A DNA stretch of 22,259 bases from a virus, in IMG/VR virus record IMGVR_UViG_3300000101_006642, positions 1 to 22,259 of that record, one strand, 5' to 3'. Under the pieces are notes generated by a model, which saw only the letters and a list, made by a program, of their open reading frames with translations, was not told where the DNA came from and did not search any database. The translations under genes and the position numbers were made by a program. Numbering within the stretch: position 1 is the first letter of the stretch; each line of letters opens with the position of its first letter. This document shows, in pieces, positions 1 through 7,567 of this stretch.

Positions 1-1055
1 GTTGCTTCAAATGTTACAATACCACCATCAGCATTTGTTTCATTCATTTTATATAAAAATTCATTTGAATCCCATTCTACAAACTGATCTGAATTAGCAA
101 AGAATAAAGGTGCATCCGAATCTATATATTCTTTAGCTAATAGTGCTGTACAGGCAGCTCCTTCTGTCATACCTTCAGTTTCTACAATTTTACATCCTGG
201 GGTAATTAATGATAATAAAGCATCTAAATTGTATTTTTCTCTATGTGATTTTTGAACTACATAAATAAAGTTTGCTTTTATATTTAAGTTTTCTACTACC
301 ACTTGTATCATTGGTTTTTTTCTTACCTCAATAAGTGGTTTAGGAAATGTATAACCCGCTGCTTCAAAACGTGAACCAGCACCTGCCATTGGTATTAATA
401 CATTTAATTTATCATCTCTCCAAGCAGGAATTGATTGTTTATTTCCCATTTTTATTTGTTTTAATTTATTATTAATATTGTTATAAGTTACTTCTTTAGG
501 GTTTTTAACTCGTAAAATGTACGACTTACTTCTTGCTGCTGCAAGTAAACCATAAGGAGAATCTTCAACAATTAAAGTTTCTTCAGGTAAACGTTTCATT
601 TTAGATATAGCTTTCCAGTACATTTCAGGATGAGGTTTACTATTTTCTACATCTTCATTTGATACAACTAAATCCATATATTCCATAATACCCAATTTAG
701 ATAATACAGTAAGTACGGTTTTTCTAATTGAATTAGATGCTACTGCTATTTGGTAGCCATCATCAACTAATTTAGACATTAATATTTGTAATTCATTACT
801 TGGTTTTAAATTACTTAACATTTGTAAAGTATATTTTTGTTTTAATTCCCAAATATGTTGATGCTCATCTACAGGCAAATCTTTTTCTTTACTTAACATA
901 TCTAATTTTTGATATGTTTTTAAACCATCATATGTAGATAAGTGCTCATTCCAACTAATAGCGTACTTACCCAATGCTTTATTTAAAGCATCAAAATGAA
1001 TATTTTTAGCTTCTACAAGCACTCCATCAAGATCAAAAATAATTAATTTTACCAT
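1..1055 (-). CDS. HAD phosphatase-nucleotidyltransferase fusion (partial, 3' end beyond window)
   Basis: The reading frame opens with ATG at 1055 and stays open to the window edge (351 residues seen), so the C-terminus is missing. Residues 1-200 are a HAD-superfamily hydrolase: the nucleophile motif FDLDGVL (Asp8, Asp10), an SNS motif near 108-110, a KPHPE segment near 140, and VEDSPYG near 163-169. From about residue 217 a second domain begins with a nucleotidyltransferase signature, PMAGAGSRF (222-230) followed by FPKPLIEV (237-244), and ANSDQF (320-325) as the likely metal-binding region. The protein would dephosphorylate a sugar phosphate and activate a sugar-1-phosphate with an NTP, but the substrate cannot be told from the sequence. 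Its start overlaps the stop of the WavE-like gene by 7 bases. The fold calls are firm; the pathway role is inferred from the glycan cluster. Confidence 0.85.
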   Translation of the reverse strand, partial: MVKLIIFDLDGVLVEAKNIHFDALNKALGKYAISWNEHLSTYDGLKTYQKLDMLSKEKDLPVDEHQHIWELKQKYTLQMLSNLKPSNELQILMSKLVDDGYQIAVASNSIRKTVLTVLSKLGIMEYMDLVVSNEDVENSKPHPEMYWKAISKMKRLPEETLIVEDSPYGLLAAARSKSYILRVKNPKEVTYNNINNKLKQIKMGNKQSIPAWRDDKLNVLIPMAGAGSRFEAAGYTFPKPLIEVRKKPMIQVVVENLNIKANFIYVVQKSHREKYNLDALLSLITPGCKIVETEGMTEGAACTALLAKEYIDSDAPLFFANSDQFVEWDSNEFLYKMNETNADGGIVTFEA

Positions 1056-1729
1056 TCGTATACTGTTGTGTCTTTATACCAATCTACTAAATTTACTCCA
1101 CGTTTCAACCAATTTACTTTAACATCTTCATCTAAACAATCTTTTAAGAAAAAACTCATACCATTATCAACCATAGTTTGATAATTTAATTTAAATTCTA
1201 TACCTTTATTAGCCATATAATTCCAAGCAATTAATGCTTCAGGTGGAATAGATAGTAATTCATCTATTTGAAAATCAAACATTATTTTTAATTCATCTAC
1301 ATTTCCATAAATTACATTATCAGCTGGATAATCATGGCTAGTATGGAGATAAACCAAATCATAAACTATATCTCCTCTAACTCCTTCTTTACATGTTGCC
1401 ATAAAAGATAATTGTTTACCTTTTAATTTAGGTAATAATTTATCTAAGTTAGTAACAATAGTATCACTTCTAACTTTAAGTATTTCATCAACATTATGAG
1501 CCATAAGACCTTCATAAGTAGATCTAATCTGCATATTAACATTCATGTAACCTGGAAATTTAGGGGGTTCAACTAAAATAACCTTAATACCTTTAGATTT
1601 AATATAATCTAATCTAACTACAGATTCATTATTCCAAGTTGACCATACAACATTATCAAATTGAGAATAGTGATCAGTTAATTCTTTATAAAATTCAGTT
1701 GGTCCCTGAATTAAAATACCTTGTTTCAT
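1049..1729 (-). CDS. WavE-like lipopolysaccharide synthesis protein / putative glycosyltransferase
   Basis: The 226-aa product matches what I know of the WavE family of LPS-core proteins, thought to be glycosyltransferases. It opens with ILIQGP (5-10), then VVWSTWNN (27-34), NMQIRSTYEGL near residues 65-75 and ILKVRSDT near 83-90; the last fits the conserved acidic active-site strand of the family. No signal peptide or membrane segment is visible, so it should be cytoplasmic. It lies between an SDR gene (1 base gap) and the HAD-nucleotidyltransferase fusion (7-base overlap), consistent with translation from one message. Family call is good; donor and acceptor are unknown. Confidence 0.7.
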   Translation of the reverse strand: MKQGILIQGPTEFYKELTDHYSQFDNVVWSTWNNESVVRLDYIKSKGIKVILVEPPKFPGYMNVNMQIRSTYEGLMAHNVDEILKVRSDTIVTNLDKLLPKLKGKQLSFMATCKEGVRGDIVYDLVYLHTSHDYPADNVIYGNVDELKIMFDFQIDELLSIPPEALIAWNYMANKGIEFKLNYQTMVDNGMSFFLKDCLDEDVKVNWLKRGVNLVDWYKDTTVYEW

Positions 1730-1730
1730 A

Positions 1731-2549
1731 TTAATATAAATTATACAATTTCATTATTCCTTCTTCCAATGAAGTTCTAGGTTTCCAATATTTTAAAATA
1801 AAATCATCAGGTGCATTCATTGCATTTTGTTGTGTTTGATCCTTTCTTTCTGATGGATTAATTTTACAACTTGATAATACATCTATTATATTTGCAACTT
1901 CTTTTATAGTTGACCATTTAAAATTAGTTATATGTAAATTTTCTGTTCTAGGAATTGTTGGGTATTGAAGAGATAATTTATATAAACATTCACAAGCATC
2001 ATCCGCATATAAAAACTGTCTTGATTCTTCTCCATCAGTTCTCATATTAATTTCACCTTCATATTTAGCCATTTTTATAAAATCTGTTATAACATGAGAC
2101 TTTTCTTCATCAGTTTCATACCCATACACATTCCAAAATCTTACTACTAAACCACCTAGACTTTTAGTTAATCTCTCTCCTAAAGATTTTAATACACCGT
2201 ATGTAGAATAAGACATTTCAGACATTTGAGATGAGGCAAACATAAATGGTAAATTATATTTTGATAATAATTCAAATGTATTAGTCATTATTTTCATATT
2301 ATTAATCATAAAATCATAACTGTCCTGATATCTTTCTAGGTATTTAGCTCCACCAACATCAAAAGCTAAAAAATAAACCATATCAGAATGTTCCATATAA
2401 GATTCTAATAATGGGTTATTTGATTCTCTTAAATCCTGATAATCTTCATTTAAAACATCAAATTCTAAAACATCTTCACCTTGACTTCTTAAATAATGAG
2501 TTAAATGAGCTCCTATTTGTCCACTAGAACCTAATACTAGATGTCTCAT
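1731..2549 (-). CDS. NAD-dependent epimerase/dehydratase (extended SDR)
   Basis: The 272-aa protein has the extended short-chain dehydrogenase fold of nucleotide-sugar enzymes. The N-terminal Rossmann motif is GSSGQIG (7-13), the catalytic serine region is ASSQM (105-109), and the YxxxK pair is Tyr117 and Lys121 (YGVLK). A conserved RFWNVYGYE segment near 137-145 resembles the substrate-binding R-x-x-N-V-Y-G of UDP-glucose 4-epimerase relatives. It is a little short for the family (about 300-340). Reaction could be epimerisation, dehydration or 4-keto reduction; the sequence does not decide. It overlaps its upstream neighbour by 4 bases (ATGA). Confidence 0.8.
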   Translation of the reverse strand: MRHLVLGSSGQIGAHLTHYLRSQGEDVLEFDVLNEDYQDLRESNNPLLESYMEHSDMVYFLAFDVGGAKYLERYQDSYDFMINNMKIMTNTFELLSKYNLPFMFASSQMSEMSYSTYGVLKSLGERLTKSLGGLVVRFWNVYGYETDEEKSHVITDFIKMAKYEGEINMRTDGEESRQFLYADDACECLYKLSLQYPTIPRTENLHITNFKWSTIKEVANIIDVLSSCKINPSERKDQTQQNAMNAPDDFILKYWKPRTSLEEGIMKLYNLY

Positions 2550-3460
2550 AATATTTTTTTAGTTTGTAACATTTTTATCCCTTTATCTAAAAACTGTTGC
2601 ATATTTGATTCAAATACTTTTCTTTGATTTGGTTGATCTTTAAAAACCATTAAATCTTTATATATCTGAGTATAACCCTCATCTATTAAGGGGCCATTAG
2701 GATAATCAAATATAGTTTGACCACGCAAAACATATTGATTAAAGTCTACACCTTTAGTTTTTACATAATCTGTTAACATTAAAGAATACCAATCATGTGG
2801 ACCATATCCTTTCCAATCATCATGAATAGGACATAAATTTTCATAAAATTCTTTATTATATAAATCAAACCACCCTGCCCATTTAGATTTATAAGTTTGA
2901 TCTAATGTAATATCTCTTTGTTGAAGTTTATTTTTAGCTCTAATATCAAACACATCTACTTTATTCCAATCTTCATACGGAACGTCTAAATAATCTTTAT
3001 CAGTAATTTCATCCCATGTTTGATCCCATAATTTATGAATCTCTGGGGTAATGACAAAATATTTATTTTTAATTTGCTTAGAACTTGCAATCATTGAAGC
3101 AAGTAACTGTTCACCAAAGTACATATCAGGACAAATATGAATATAAAAATCAACTTCAGATGAAATAGCTTCTCGTTGATGGTCTAAATGTCCATACAAT
3201 TCATCCCCTTCATATATTTGAGCAGTAACTTTATAATCTTTTAATAATTTTAGGTATTGATTAAATCTACTTTTTAATAAATCTTTTGATAACTTACTTT
3301 TTTCCCAATCAAATATATATGAAGATAAATTTAATACAGGATTAATTTCAATATTATCCTCTCCTGAAAGATAATATTTTGATTTTTTTAATTGGGTAAA
3401 GGTTTGCAGACAATAGTCTAATTCCCAACCCATAGCATGGTAAGTAATTTTATAATTCAT
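2546..3460 (-). CDS. Unknown protein, possibly a GT-A-type glycosyltransferase
   Basis: I do not recognise this 304-aa protein with certainty. It has no signal peptide or membrane segment. A hydrophobic strand ending in acidic residues, VDFYIHICPDMYF (103-115), looks like the DxD-type strand of GT-A glycosyltransferases, and a later GYGPHDWYS motif (near residues 219-227) resembles the acceptor-side G-[FY]-G-x-[ED]-D motif seen in several GT-A families. It is rich in Tyr, Trp and Asp, which is common for carbohydrate enzymes. It sits between two SDR genes, overlapping the upstream one by 11 bases and the downstream one by 4. The glycosyltransferase reading is inference. Confidence 0.45.
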   Translation of the reverse strand: MNYKITYHAMGWELDYCLQTFTQLKKSKYYLSGEDNIEINPVLNLSSYIFDWEKSKLSKDLLKSRFNQYLKLLKDYKVTAQIYEGDELYGHLDHQREAISSEVDFYIHICPDMYFGEQLLASMIASSKQIKNKYFVITPEIHKLWDQTWDEITDKDYLDVPYEDWNKVDVFDIRAKNKLQQRDITLDQTYKSKWAGWFDLYNKEFYENLCPIHDDWKGYGPHDWYSLMLTDYVKTKGVDFNQYVLRGQTIFDYPNGPLIDEGYTQIYKDLMVFKDQPNQRKVFESNMQQFLDKGIKMLQTKKIL

Positions 3461-4268
3461 TATATAACTCTTTTATACCTTTTTCTAGTCCAATAAAATT
3501 TAAATTTGGATCTAAACTTGAAATATTTTTAACAGCACTTCCCAAATAAGATTTATCTCTATTTCCAGATTGTATTTGTATTTGATTTAAACCAGGAAAT
3601 AATTCCGCTATATTTGATAGTTTGTTTTTAGTAGGATATACTAGATCTAATTCTAAGGGAAGTAATTCTTTTTTAGCCGTTAAATAATGTTTTACAACTA
3701 AAATTAAATCTTTTATATAAATAAAATCAAAATATCTATCTTGATGAATTTCTATGGGCTCTTTATTTTTAGCTTTTAAAATATTACTTTTAAAAAATCT
3801 ATCAGGTTCTTCATCTATTCCAAACACACCAAAAATCCTAAGATTATAATCTGTAGAATTATTTTTAACTAATCTACTAATTATATTTTTAGATAAACCA
3901 TAACAGTCTAATGGGAAATAATTATTTACATCATTATCACCTGTAATGTCTTTAGATCTATCAAATTCTGCTCCTGTAGAAAAATTAATTAATTTATTAT
4001 ATCTATCTCTATTTCTCATTAAATTAAAAAACATAGATAAATTTTTATAAGTAATATCTAAAGAATCTTCTTTTATTCTTTTACCTCCCTTAATAGCACA
4101 GTGTATTACCCAATCAAAATATTTAGTTCTAAAATAATTATCAACTGATTCCGAATTGGTTAAATCTAATTCTTTACTATTAGGAAAAAAAACTTCATGA
4201 TCTTCTTTAAGAGATTTTATTAAGTTTCTACCTACAAAACCATTACCACCTGTGATTAATATTTTCAT
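3450..4268 (-). CDS. NAD-dependent epimerase/reductase (extended SDR)
   Basis: This 272-aa protein is an extended SDR. It has TGGNGFVG (6-13), a Ser-Thr catalytic segment NFSTGAEF (95-102) and a YxxxK pair Tyr123/Lys127 (CYGLSK). The FDFIYIKDL segment near residues 181-189 is the typical substrate-domain strand of nucleotide-sugar epimerases and reductases. Its ATG overlaps the stop of the E1-beta-like gene by a single base (TAATG), suggesting translational coupling. Next to the ThDP enzyme genes, it is a natural candidate for reducing a keto group on a modified nucleotide sugar, as YerF does in the yersiniose pathway; that role is inferred from position only. Confidence 0.8.
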   Translation of the reverse strand: MKILITGGNGFVGRNLIKSLKEDHEVFFPNSKELDLTNSESVDNYFRTKYFDWVIHCAIKGGKRIKEDSLDITYKNLSMFFNLMRNRDRYNKLINFSTGAEFDRSKDITGDNDVNNYFPLDCYGLSKNIISRLVKNNSTDYNLRIFGVFGIDEEPDRFFKSNILKAKNKEPIEIHQDRYFDFIYIKDLILVVKHYLTAKKELLPLELDLVYPTKNKLSNIAELFPGLNQIQIQSGNRDKSYLGSAVKNISSLDPNLNFIGLEKGIKELYNEL

Positions 4269-4804
4269 TATTTTGTTTTACAAAAATCAGCAAATTCAAC
4301 TAATATAGTACTTACCCCATCTTCTCTATTTAATGCTTTTTTATATGCTGGAACTATATCTTCAGGTTCAAATAATTGTACTATTTCTATATTATTAGTC
4401 ATCTGTTTAAATGCAGTTGAAAAATTACCCTTATGTTGACATTGTGGATCAACAGGATATTCACTACCTACAGCTACTCTAATAATAACTTTTGGTGTAC
4501 ATTCACCTTCTGACATTGAAGAAAATTTATCCAAGTGATTTACAATTTGATCAACCCCCATTAATAAAAAATTCCATCTAGGAAAAGTAGATACGGGTAT
4601 CATTCCTTCAATAGCCATACCATTAGCTAAACCACATTGAAAATATTCTGCCACAGGCAATTCTAATCTTTTTTCTTTTGGTATATGTTTTAAACTATCA
4701 TACAGACCTGTTCCTTCATATTCCACAGCTTGACCTATAAAATGTGTTTTTGGGTTATCAGCTAATAAACTCATAGCCTTTACTATTTCATCTATATATT
4801 TCAT
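4268..4804 (-). CDS. Thiamine-diphosphate enzyme, pyrimidine-binding subunit (E1-beta/transketolase-like, minimal)
   Basis: The 178-aa product is the Pyr domain of a ThDP enzyme of the 2-oxoacid dehydrogenase E1/transketolase type. The conserved motif is clear: LPVAEYFQCGLANGMAIEG (49-67) with Glu53 at the position of the catalytic Glu that activates the aminopyrimidine ring, followed by GVDQIVNHL (93-101), which matches the E1-beta DQI-N signature. Normal E1-beta subunits are about 325 aa because they carry a C-terminal transketolase domain of about 130 aa; here it is absent and the protein ends after the Pyr domain. It directly follows the PP-domain gene with no gap, so the two almost certainly form one enzyme. 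The substrate is unknown. Confidence 0.8.
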   Translation of the reverse strand: MKYIDEIVKAMSLLADNPKTHFIGQAVEYEGTGLYDSLKHIPKEKRLELPVAEYFQCGLANGMAIEGMIPVSTFPRWNFLLMGVDQIVNHLDKFSSMSEGECTPKVIIRVAVGSEYPVDPQCQHKGNFSTAFKQMTNNIEIVQLFEPEDIVPAYKKALNREDGVSTILVEFADFCKTK

Positions 4805-5437
4805 CTAAAATTGTACTCGTTGCCCGGCACCTGCGTGTGGGTATTTTTGGTTATCATATTGATAATAATATAAGTGAGGTAATTTTAATATCCCACCTGT
4901 ATATTCGTTATTTTCTAAAAAATAGGGTAAATTTCTCCCCCATATTTTATCTGTAGGTGTGCATACAGATTTTCTATTATCTTCAATTACAAAAGTGATA
5001 GGTAAATTATGATTTAAACTATACTTATACGCTTCATGAAAAGCACCTGTTTCAGCACTCATATCACCTACCCAACACCATACTCTATTATCTGTATTTT
5101 TTATTTTAATTGCTAAAGCAATACCAGTAGCTATAGAAGGTATACCTCCTACAATTGAACTACATATAAATTTATATTTGGGAAGATTCATTACCATAGA
5201 CTTACCAGATAATATTTTTGATCTTAGTAATTCTGGGGGTATTCCTTTAAGTAAACCTTGATAATGGTTTCTCCAAGTACAACATATCCAATCATTTTTT
5301 ATATCAATATCTTTAAAAACATCAATAACATGGTCCTCATTACCCGAGTATAGATGAACAGGAGCTTTAATTTTCCCTTCATTAAAAAGATCTCCTATTT
5401 CTTTTTCAAATGCTATTAAATAATTTTTGCTTACCAT
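4805..5437 (-). CDS. Thiamine-diphosphate enzyme, diphosphate-binding subunit (E1-alpha-like, minimal)
   Basis: The 210-aa protein is the PP domain of a ThDP enzyme resembling pyruvate dehydrogenase E1-alpha. The ThDP/Mg motif begins GDM at 124-126 (canonical GDG, with Met in the third place) and ends at Asn154, the right spacing; between them GAFHEAY (131-137) and LPITFVIEDN (145-154) fit E1-alpha well. The earlier segment TWRNHYQGLLKG (54-65) corresponds to the E1-alpha Y-R-x-H-G region and SIVGGIPSIATG (94-105) to its G-I-V-G-x-x-x-P-x-A-x-G region. Family members are usually 320-360 aa, so the C-terminal third is missing. It overlaps the upstream dehydratase gene by 7 bases and abuts the Pyr-domain gene. 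Confidence 0.82.
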   Translation of the reverse strand: MVSKNYLIAFEKEIGDLFNEGKIKAPVHLYSGNEDHVIDVFKDIDIKNDWICCTWRNHYQGLLKGIPPELLRSKILSGKSMVMNLPKYKFICSSIVGGIPSIATGIALAIKIKNTDNRVWCWVGDMSAETGAFHEAYKYSLNHNLPITFVIEDNRKSVCTPTDKIWGRNLPYFLENNEYTGGILKLPHLYYYQYDNQKYPHAGAGQRVQF

Positions 5438-6423
5438 ATAAAGTTATTTTTATAATAGTTAACAATTTTCCATAATTCTTCTTCAAAATTCTTTTGAGGT
5501 TCCCAACCTAAATTTCTTAATTTATCATCATTTAAAGCATATCTTACATCTTGCCCTTGTCTAGAATAAGAAAAGTCTAAATATTGGTTTTTATCTAATC
5601 TGTATTCTGGGATATTATATATTCTTTCTTCATCATAAAAATATGTGTCTAGTATTTTTTCAATTGTTGTTAAGTTTGATTGCTCATAACCCCCACATAT
5701 ATTATAAATTTCATTCTTTTGGCTAGTTTCAATAATGTTAATTACAGCTTCTGCTGTATCGGCGGCATGTAACCAATTACGTATTGGATCTCCATTATTA
5801 TGTAATGGTATTCTTTTATTTAATTCTAGATATTTTATTGATTTAGGAATAAGTTTTTCAACATATTGGCCTATACCATAATTGTTAGTTGGTCTTATTA
5901 TTACATATTCTATATTATATGTTCTTGCCCAAGCTAAAATTAATTGGTCAGCAGCTGCTTTTGTTGCTGAATAAGGATTTGAGGGTTTTAGAATATCGGT
6001 TTCTAAATGTTCTCCTTCTGTTATATCACCATAAACTTCATCTGTTGAAAAATGAAAAAATAAAGGACTAGCTTTACCTTCAGCTCTATAATTTCTAATT
6101 AATTCTAATAAATTATGAACTCCATTTATATTTGAATGAACAAAATCTTCACTTTTAACTATTGAATTACCAACATGAGTTTCGGCAGCAGTATTAATAA
6201 CATAATCACATTCATATAAAAATTCTAAATCATTAATATCAACTTGTTCAAAAGTAAATCTTTTATTTTTTTCAAATTCTTTTAATAATTGAGGGTTAGA
6301 TGCATAAGTAATTTTATCTATACCTCTTACATACCAACCTTGTTCTAAACATGCTCTAGTTACATAAGAACCTATAAAACCTAGGCAACCTGTTATATAA
6401 ACTATTTTATTTTCTCTTTGCAT
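5431..6423 (-). CDS. dTDP-glucose 4,6-dehydratase-like SDR
   Basis: The protein resembles RmlB-type nucleotide-sugar 4,6-dehydratases, which turn an NDP-hexose into the 4-keto-6-deoxy sugar. Starting at the ATG at 6423 gives 330 aa and places the Rossmann motif TGCLGFIG at residues 11-18, as in the family; an in-frame ATG at 6465 would add 14 residues lying inside the upstream gene. Catalytic Thr-Asp-Glu is at 127-129 (STDEVYGD), the residues that set dehydratases apart from simple epimerases, and YxxxK is Tyr151/Lys155 (PYSATK). A RPTNNYG motif follows. The usual second Gly-Ala of the Rossmann motif is Cys-Leu. It sits directly after the His-type DegT enzyme (17-base overlap); together they could make a 3,6-dideoxy-4-keto sugar. 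Confidence 0.82.
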   Translation of the reverse strand: MQRENKIVYITGCLGFIGSYVTRACLEQGWYVRGIDKITYASNPQLLKEFEKNKRFTFEQVDINDLEFLYECDYVINTAAETHVGNSIVKSEDFVHSNINGVHNLLELIRNYRAEGKASPLFFHFSTDEVYGDITEGEHLETDILKPSNPYSATKAAADQLILAWARTYNIEYVIIRPTNNYGIGQYVEKLIPKSIKYLELNKRIPLHNNGDPIRNWLHAADTAEAVINIIETSQKNEIYNICGGYEQSNLTTIEKILDTYFYDEERIYNIPEYRLDKNQYLDFSYSRQGQDVRYALNDDKLRNLGWEPQKNFEEELWKIVNYYKNNFIW

Positions 6424-7567
6424 CAAAAAATTCTTTAATTTTATTACAAACGTAATCAACGTCATCTAACCCCATTCCATGGTGAGCTCCTAGTAAAAAA
6501 CCATTTTTCATTACTATATCTGCTACTTCAAAATCTTGTAAATATTCTCTATAAATTGGGTGGCGAGTAACATTACCCGCAAATGTAACTCTTGTTTGAA
6601 TATTACTATCTTCTAAAAAACGTAATAATTCTAGTCTATTTTCAGTTTGTAATGGTATAGCTAACCAATTTGGCTTAATACTATCATCAGGTAAAACTAA
6701 TTCTTTTACATCTTTTAAATTTTCTAAATAACGTTCTATATTAGCACGTCTTATATCTTTAAATGATTGAAATCTTTCTAATTGAACTAATCCAAAAGCA
6801 GCGTTAGCTTCAGCACATTTCATATTATATCCTAAAACACCATATAAAAATTTATAATCATAAGGTAAACCATCAACATTATGTGTAAATCTTTCATCCA
6901 TGTTTTCACTATTATCTCCAATTCTTCCCCAATCACGAAACATTAATGCTCTTTTTTTATGTTCTTCATTATTAAACATTACCATACCACCCATTCCACC
7001 AGCAGTTATAACATGAGAAGCATAAAAACTAGTTGTTGAAACATCCGAACATTCTGTATATGTAATAGTATCCGCTGAATCTTCTATTATTGGTATATGT
7101 TCCATACCCATTCTCATTAATTCATTTCTTAATGTATCAAAATCGGGTTTATTACCTATTAAGTTAGGTATCATTATAGCTCTAGTTTTATTAGTAATCG
7201 CATCACAAATAGATTGAACACTAGGCACATAAGTTGTTAATTCTGAATCAATAAATTTAGGAACATAACCTAACTGTATAATAGGAGCTAATGTTGTAGA
7301 AAAAGTTAAAGCAGGAGTAATTACTTCTGAACCTTTTTCTAAATCTAAAGAAGCTAAAGCTAATAAACATGCTGATGAACCCGAATTAACGAACACACCA
7401 TATTTTTTACCAAATTCTTTAGCTATTTTCTGTTCAAATTCAGTAGTACGAGGACCAAATCCAGCTAACCACCCATCTCTAAGTGATTCTTCTACTGCTT
7501 TTATTTCTGCATCCCCATATGATTCAAATTTATAAGGAGCATACCATACTTTTTTTCTATTACTCAT
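6407..7567 (-). CDS. DegT/DnrJ/EryC1-fold PLP enzyme of the sugar 3-dehydratase type (ColD/RfbH-like)
   Basis: The 386-aa protein has the sugar aminotransferase fold: NSGSSACLLAL (61-71), TPALTFSTTLAPI (84-96) and IIEDSAD (160-166), where the Asp pairs with the PLP pyridine. The usual PLP-binding lysine motif reads SFYASHVIT (180-188), so His185 stands where aminotransferases have Lys. This exchange marks the 3-dehydratases ColD (GDP-4-keto-6-deoxymannose) and RfbH/E1 (CDP sugars). The later RDWGR, GLPYDYK and GYN segments look more like RfbH, but the four Fe-S cysteines of RfbH are not apparent and the length (386) is that of ColD (388). I infer removal of the sugar C3 hydroxyl; the nucleotide carrier is undecided. 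Overlaps of 4 and 17 bases tie it to its neighbours. Confidence 0.8.
   Translation of the reverse strand: MSNRKKVWYAPYKFESYGDAEIKAVEESLRDGWLAGFGPRTTEFEQKIAKEFGKKYGVFVNSGSSACLLALASLDLEKGSEVITPALTFSTTLAPIIQLGYVPKFIDSELTTYVPSVQSICDAITNKTRAIMIPNLIGNKPDFDTLRNELMRMGMEHIPIIEDSADTITYTECSDVSTTSFYASHVITAGGMGGMVMFNNEEHKKRALMFRDWGRIGDNSENMDERFTHNVDGLPYDYKFLYGVLGYNMKCAEANAAFGLVQLERFQSFKDIRRANIERYLENLKDVKELVLPDDSIKPNWLAIPLQTENRLELLRFLEDSNIQTRVTFAGNVTRHPIYREYLQDFEVADIVMKNGFLLGAHHGMGLDDVDYVCNKIKEFFDAKRK

Noticed and set aside
4268-5437. Ordinary pyruvate dehydrogenase or transketolase
   Set aside because: Both proteins lack the C-terminal domains of those enzymes, no lipoyl E2 gene is nearby, and the surroundings are all sugar genes.
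5889-6071. A 60-aa plus-strand reading frame
   Set aside because: It is antisense to the conserved core of the 4,6-dehydratase and Leu/Lys-rich with no recognisable motif; the same applies to plus-strand frames at 12273-12455, 14635-14877, 17480-17722 and 18517-18807.
6424-6465. Upstream start codon for the 4,6-dehydratase
   Set aside because: The extra 14 residues lie within the preceding gene and push the Rossmann motif away from its usual place near the N-terminus; the ATG at 6423 fits the family better.
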